A stretch of 8,826 bases of DNA from Bacteroidales bacterium. GTDB taxonomy: Bacteria > Bacteroidota > Bacteroidia > Bacteroidales > Muribaculaceae. Below, one piece after another: positions 5,404 through 8,826 of the stretch (position 1 is the first letter of the stretch; every line of letters starts with the position of its first letter). Position numbers and translations under genes: made by a program. The stretch covers positions 5,687-14,512 of the forward strand of contig JAUNCU010000061.1 of the NCBI GenBank assembly GCA_030526455.1, in the 5' to 3' direction. A model generated the notes under the pieces. It made no database searches. It was not told the DNA's origin and saw only the letters and a list, made by a program, of their open reading frames with translations.

Positions 5404-6963
5404 ATGAGCAAAAATAAAGAGCATCATCCATTTACCAATATAGAACTTATTCACGACGGCAACGCGTTTTGCCAGGTGTTTAAGGCGCAACGCTACAACC
5501 AGTGGTGGGCGCTGAAAACCGTGAAACCCGAATATGCCCACGACGCCACCTGCAAGAACGCGCTCTACAAAGAATACAAGATAGGTTCGCAACTCGACGT
5601 GTTTTCCATCGTGCGCTATGTGTCGTGGGAATGGGTGCCTGAATTGGGCAGTTGCTGCATAGTGATGGAATATGTCGACGGCGTGACGCTGGAGGAATTC
5701 ATGAAGGAGCAGCGCGTGGATTTGCGCCTCGGCCACAAGATTTCGCGCGAAATCATCGTGGCGCTCATGTGCTGCCTCGGCCAGCAGGTGGTGCACCGCG
5801 ACTTGAAGCCGTCCAACATCATGATCACCCGCAACGGCCACAACGTGAAGTTGATCGACTTCGGCTTGAGCGACCGCGACGACATCTCCTTCCTCAAGAT
5901 TCCGGCGGGCAACCGAAAATACATGGCGCCTGAGCAGGGCGTTAAGGGGGCGAGGGTGGATTTCCGTGCCGACATGTACGCCCTGGGCAAGATTATGCGT
6001 GAATTTAATGTGCCCAAGCGCTTCAACCGCATCTTCGACCGCTGCACCGACCCCGATCCCGAAAAGCGCTACCCGTCGTATTTCGCGCTTATCGACGACC
6101 TGCTGCGCACGCTCAACCGCTACCGCCTGCAGCGCCACACCATAATCTCGCTCATCGTGATTCCGGTGATGGTGATTGCGGCATTCGTGCTGGGATATGG
6201 CGCGATGGGTGGCTACGTGCTGGGATTCGGCGGCAAGAAGCAGGCCTACAAGGGTATCCCCGACGCCTACTACGAACGCGACGACAAATATGCCAACGAT
6301 GAGCGCTGCGTGTCGTTCTTTATGCCGAAGTATAATTGCGACATCTATTATCTGCACCACGACGCCGAAATTCCGGGCAATATCTCCGAAGGAAAGGCCG
6401 TGGACCTGGGGCTGAGTGTGAAGTGGGCGCCGTTCAACTTCGGTTGCGACCATGAGAGCCTCATCATGCTGGGCGCGCTCGTGGGCTATGGCGACACCAC
6501 CGGCCACCAGATTGTGCCCGACGCCGAACTCTATCAGCACACCAACATCAAGCCCGAGAACGACATCGTGCGCAAGGTGTGGGGCGGCAATTGGCGCATG
6601 CCCACCTATGAAGAATTCCGGGAACTGCTAAATAAATGCCAGTGGCGTGTGATTATTGAAAACGGCCACCAGCCTTGCTTCGTGGTCACCGGCCCCAATG
6701 GCAAGAGCATCGTGATGGCGGGTACGGGTGTGCGTTACCGCGCGAAGCACCTTGGCGCCATCGTGAGTGGCAACTATTGGACCTCGAATGTGGGCCGCCG
6801 AGTGGATGAGAACCGCGCAATTTGCCTCACCTTCACCCGCGACAATTTCAAGTTTCTCGAAGCCGAGATATGCTACGGCCTCGCCATCCGCCCCGTGCTG
6901 CCTTACACCGATCAAGAGCGAGCCACACACTCCGACCGCATCAAAAGCGAAATCTTCCATTAG
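5404..6963 (+). CDS. Receptor-type Ser/Thr kinase with FISUMP-like ectodomain (RD paralogue)
   Basis: A 519-residue paralogue of the preceding gene with the same layout. The kinase domain spans about 12-235: Lys38 (WWALK), Glu57, VVHRDLKPSN (129-138, Asp133), DFG 152-154 and APE 175-177. One transmembrane helix spans about 246-266, preceded by a basic run (NRYRLQRH) that keeps the kinase in the cytoplasm. The FISUMP-like domain spans about 331-497 (AVDLGLSVKWAPF, WRMPT, VTGPNGKSI, YWTSN, AIRPV). The catalytic HRD is intact, but the P+1 region reads GNRKYMAPE, so the usual GT threonine is Asn. The nucleotide loop keeps one glycine (DGNAFCQVF). The protein ends with some 20 residues after the domain that the first kinase lacks, and the DNA for most of this tail is repeated at 8760. 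Probably second gene of a two-gene operon. Catalytic activity is likely but not certain. Confidence 0.88.
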   Translation: MSKNKEHHPFTNIELIHDGNAFCQVFKAQRYNQWWALKTVKPEYAHDATCKNALYKEYKIGSQLDVFSIVRYVSWEWVPELGSCCIVMEYVDGVTLEEFMKEQRVDLRLGHKISREIIVALMCCLGQQVVHRDLKPSNIMITRNGHNVKLIDFGLSDRDDISFLKIPAGNRKYMAPEQGVKGARVDFRADMYALGKIMREFNVPKRFNRIFDRCTDPDPEKRYPSYFALIDDLLRTLNRYRLQRHTIISLIVIPVMVIAAFVLGYGAMGGYVLGFGGKKQAYKGIPDAYYERDDKYANDERCVSFFMPKYNCDIYYLHHDAEIPGNISEGKAVDLGLSVKWAPFNFGCDHESLIMLGALVGYGDTTGHQIVPDAELYQHTNIKPENDIVRKVWGGNWRMPTYEEFRELLNKCQWRVIIENGHQPCFVVTGPNGKSIVMAGTGVRYRAKHLGAIVSGNYWTSNVGRRVDENRAICLTFTRDNFKFLEAEICYGLAIRPVLPYTDQERATHSDRIKSEIFH

Positions 6964-6980
6964 CCCCAGGCTAAGGGAAA
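6914..6980 (+). repeat. Direct repeat, copy 1 (3' end of second kinase)
   Basis: The last 16 codons of the second kinase gene, its stop and 17 bases beyond are repeated at 8760-8826 in the same orientation, with one difference in 67 positions (A at 6925, T at 8771). The copies are 1846 bp apart and enclose the terminator and the ATPase gene. The left boundary is sharp: similarity stops just upstream of 6914. The right boundary is unknown because the window ends inside copy 2. Confidence 0.95.
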
Positions 6981-6996
6981 AAGCATAAGAGAGAGA

Positions 6997-7036
6997 GCCC
7001 TGCGTCACCAAAAAAAAGTGGCGCAGGCTTTTTTTT
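6997..7036 (+). terminator. Intrinsic terminator of the kinase operon
   Basis: A GC-rich stem pairs GCC-C-TGCGTCAC (6997-7008) with GTGGCGCAGGC (7018-7028), with one bulged C and one G-T pair and an A-rich loop. Eight T residues follow (7029-7036). It lies 33 bases after the second kinase stop codon and should separate that operon from the ATPase gene. Confidence 0.85.
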
Positions 7037-7212
7037 CGAGTGGCGTGGGGGAGTGGTGGTCAACGAATTATACGATTTTTATTTTTTGTGTGGGGATTAA
7101 CAGTCGTAACGACTTCACCGATAGTAACCTTAGTAACGAGGGATTAGCCACTGACGCGACTAAAAGGGGGGAGGCCCTATTCTCTTATTTTTTTGTAAAA
7201 ATGCGTGATAAT
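7037..7212. other. Intergenic stretch with palindrome and repeated GTAAC words
   Basis: No gene is seen here. It contains a 13-bp palindrome, AGTCGT-A-ACGACT (7102-7114), and two TAGTAAC copies 9 bp apart (7122-7128 and 7131-7137). GTAAC occurs at 7106, 7124, 7133 and 7219 and inverted at 7239. These may be protein-binding sites controlling the ATPase gene or traces of the junction of an inserted segment. Neither is shown. Confidence 0.4.
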
Positions 7213-7249
7213 AGTGCGGTAACTCGTTTTTTTTGGTAGTTACCGCACT
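7213..7249. repeat. Perfect 12-bp inverted repeat upstream of the ATPase promoter
   Basis: AGTGCGGTAACT (7213-7224) and AGTTACCGCACT (7238-7249) are exact inverted copies around a T-rich 13-base spacer. It ends about 30 bp before the -7 element of the ATPase gene, just upstream of where a -33 element would lie. It suits a dimeric regulator's operator, but could be an element end or a cruciform. It has no T-tract after the stem, so it is not a standard terminator. Confidence 0.7.
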
Positions 7250-7279
7250 GATATCGACGTTTTTTTATGAGATTATTAT

Positions 7280-7287
7280 TACCTTTG
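7280..7287 (+). promoter_or_regulatory. Promoter of the ATPase gene (-7 element)
   Basis: TACCTTTG (7280-7287) matches TAnnTTTG and is followed by the GCAC seen after many Bacteroidales -7 elements. The start would be near 7294, about 17 bases before the ATG at 7311. Only a T-run occupies the -33 position. Confidence 0.6.
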
Positions 7288-7310
7288 CACGTAGACAAAA
7301 GAAAAAACAA

Positions 7311-8735
7311 ATGAAATATAAGCATTCTATCATTGGACGAAAGCACGAGCAAGACATTCTCGCAAAGTGTATGGATTCAGAAAAGGCTGAGTTCGTAGCC
7401 GTTTATGGCAGAAGACGAATAGGTAAAACCTACCTAGTCAAGCAGTACTTTTCTGATTCGTTCGACTTTTATGCAACAGGTGTATATAAAATTTCACGTT
7501 CAGAACAACTGAAACTCTGGCAGGAACAGTTGCGGAAATATAGTGGAGAGAAACGAATCAGACCAAAAGATTGGTTTGAGGCTTTCGGGCAATTACAAGC
7601 ATACCTAGAAGGACTTGGCGAGAAAGAGAAAATCGTTCTTTTTATTGATGAATTACCCTGGCTTGACACCCCCAAATCAGGTTTCATTCGCGCTCTTGAA
7701 CTCTTTTGGAATAGTTGGGCAGCCGACCGCAAGGGGCTAAAACTGATAGTGTGCGGAAGTGCTACAACATGGATGACAAATAAGTTATTGGGTGACAAAG
7801 GCGGGCTGCATAACCGTGTGACACGCCCAATACGACTTGCTCCATTCACTCTGAAGGAAACTGAGGAGTATCTGCAAAGCATCAATATCGCTTGGGAGCA
7901 AAAAGATGTACTTGACGCCTACATGATTCTTGGTGGAACCCCGTTTTACTTGTCTTTATTGCGCCAGGAACTCACTCTGTGGCAAAATATCGATGAGTTA
8001 TTTTATAGCCAAGATGCCGTGCTTAAGGCTGAATATGGATTTCTGTTTAGTTCCCTTTTCAATGAGGCAACTATGTATCGTAGGGTTGTAGAGGTTCTAG
8101 CCACCAAGTTGAGAGGAATGACACGAACCGAACTGATTGACCAACTGAAAATTTCAGATAGCGGTAAGTTTACAGAAGTACTTGACAATCTCGTGAAATG
8201 TGATTTCTTGCGAAGATATCAGGCCTTTGGCAAGAAGGAGAGAGAGATGCTCTATCAGTTGTCCGATATGTACACTTTATTTTATTTGAGATTTGTGAAG
8301 AACTATCATGGTATGAACGACCATGCCTGGAGCAATATGGAGGAGGGACGACGCAATGCGTGGGCTGGTTATGCCTTTGAGCAAGTGTGCATCCTACATA
8401 TCAACCAGATACGTCAGGCTCTTGGGATTTCTGGAATTGCCAGTGATGTGTGCTCTTGGTGTTATCGCGGCAAGGATCAAAGTGCGCAGATCGACCTTGT
8501 CATCGATCGAAGCGATAAAGCCATCGATCTTTGCGAGATGAAGTATTCCGACCATCCTTATGAATTGAAAAAGAGCTATTTGGAATGGATTAGAGAACGC
8601 CGTGATCTGTTCCGTGTGGTAACAGGAACTAGGAAGACGCTTCGCCTTACTATGATTGCTTCGTCTGGGGTCAAACAGAATATGTATTCCTCTTCTCTTC
8701 AAGGGAAAATATCGCTTGAAGATTTGTTTAGGTAA
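7311..8735 (+). CDS. AAA+ ATPase with C-terminal DUF234/PD-(D/E)XK-like domain
   Basis: A 474-residue protein of the archaeal-ATPase/DUF234 type. Walker A is GRRRIGKT (33-40), Walker B is LFIDELPW (110-117, Asp113/Glu114), and a CGSATTWM strand (148-155) takes the sensor-1 place. A winged-helix-like segment follows (about 265-300). The C-terminal part has FE (356-357), Asp395 (QIDLVID) and EMK (409-411), a spacing that fits a PD-(D/E)XK nuclease fold. The role of the family is poorly known; DNA handling, mobile-element maintenance or defence have been considered for such proteins. The ATG at 7311 is preferred over an in-frame TTG at 7233, because the -7 element at 7280 lies between them and AAGAAAAAACAA precedes the ATG. 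Its codons are clearly more A+T-rich (AAA, AGA, ATA) than those of the kinase genes, and it is flanked by direct repeats, suggesting recent acquisition. Confidence 0.88.
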   Translation: MKYKHSIIGRKHEQDILAKCMDSEKAEFVAVYGRRRIGKTYLVKQYFSDSFDFYATGVYKISRSEQLKLWQEQLRKYSGEKRIRPKDWFEAFGQLQAYLEGLGEKEKIVLFIDELPWLDTPKSGFIRALELFWNSWAADRKGLKLIVCGSATTWMTNKLLGDKGGLHNRVTRPIRLAPFTLKETEEYLQSINIAWEQKDVLDAYMILGGTPFYLSLLRQELTLWQNIDELFYSQDAVLKAEYGFLFSSLFNEATMYRRVVEVLATKLRGMTRTELIDQLKISDSGKFTEVLDNLVKCDFLRRYQAFGKKEREMLYQLSDMYTLFYLRFVKNYHGMNDHAWSNMEEGRRNAWAGYAFEQVCILHINQIRQALGISGIASDVCSWCYRGKDQSAQIDLVIDRSDKAIDLCEMKYSDHPYELKKSYLEWIRERRDLFRVVTGTRKTLRLTMIASSGVKQNMYSSSLQGKISLEDLFR

Positions 8736-8809
8736 TGGCGTGCAAAATCGCTCACGACAAAGAGCGAGCCTCACACTCCGACCGCATCAAAAGCGAAATC
8801 TTCCATTAG
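8735..8809 (+). pseudogene. 24-codon open frame ending in the kinase C-terminal tail
   Basis: An ATG overlapping the last base of the ATPase stop codon (TAATG) opens a frame of 24 codons, MACKIAHDKERASHSD then RIKSEIFH, ending in TAG (8807-8809). Its last 16 residues repeat the C-terminus of the second kinase with one change (Thr to Ser). It may be translated by coupling to the ATPase, but is best read as a leftover kinase 3' end that gained an ATG at the junction. Confidence 0.4.
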
Positions 8810-8826
8810 CCCCAGGCTAAGGGAAA
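8760..8826 (+). repeat. Direct repeat, copy 2 (runs to the window end)
   Basis: The second copy of 6914-6980, with a single substitution at 8771. It begins 24 bases after the ATPase stop codon and is cut by the window edge, so it may be longer and could carry a second copy of the terminator found at 6997-7036. Confidence 0.95.

Noticed and set aside
5371..6540. 389-residue minus-strand open frame over the second kinase gene
   Set aside because: It is antisense to conserved kinase and FISUMP-like motifs, and is His/Val/Ala-rich in the manner of shadow frames.
7233..7310. N-terminal extension of the ATPase from a TTG at 7233
   Set aside because: The -7 promoter element at 7280-7287 lies inside this stretch, and the family's first conserved segment (IIGRKHE) begins just after the ATG at 7311.
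1..8826. CRISPR array, tRNA or rRNA genes, integrase or transposase
   Set aside because: I saw no regularly spaced repeats, no tRNA-like cloverleaf with an anticodon arm, no rRNA sequence and no recombinase motifs; the fold at 3180-3320 is cloverleaf-like only in outline.

Overview
The window looks chromosomal and comes from a member of Bacteroidota, most likely Bacteroidales; the genus cannot be told from the sequence. The evidence is several promoters with the Bacteroidota sigma-ABfr -7 element (TAnnTTTG), start codons mostly preceded by A-rich stretches instead of strong Shine-Dalgarno sequences, FISUMP-type (Fibrobacter succinogenes major paralogous) ectodomains, and a DUF234-type ATPase of a kind common in these genomes.

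Left part (1-2979): a PLP-dependent O-acetylhomoserine sulfhydrylase gene (metY-like, minus strand, 3' end cut by the window edge) is divergent from an Lrp/AsnC-family regulator. The 137 bp between them hold two facing promoters and three TAGAA half-sites spaced 31 and 32 bp, as expected for an Lrp octamer acting on both genes. The regulator converges on a CorA-type Mg2+ channel gene (minus strand). The corA leader can form nested stems and an alternative 7-bp helix that covers its Shine-Dalgarno, so it may be a riboregulator.

Middle (about 3050-3771): no protein gene. It holds a roughly 140-bp imperfect inverted repeat with a cloverleaf-like fold and 9-bp flanking direct repeats (MITE-like), then a perfect 13-bp terminator-type hairpin with no gene to terminate, then AT-rich sequence ending in the promoter of the kinase genes.

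Right part (3772-6963): two tandem paralogous receptor-type Ser/Thr kinases, each a cytoplasmic Hanks kinase domain, one transmembrane helix and a predicted periplasmic FISUMP-like domain. They probably form one operon closed by a strong terminator (6997-7036). Their catalytic cores deviate in different places: the first has HCD in place of HRD, and the second lacks the P+1 threonine. Both lack a normal glycine-rich loop. This pair is the most unusual biology in the window.

Far right (7037-8826): a more A+T-rich gene for an AAA+ ATPase with a C-terminal PD-(D/E)XK-type nuclease-like domain, with its own promoter behind a perfect 12-bp inverted repeat. It lies between two direct copies (66 of 67 bases identical) of the 3' end of the second kinase gene, which suggests insertion at or after that gene. 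The second copy belongs to a 24-codon open frame whose ATG overlaps the ATPase stop codon.
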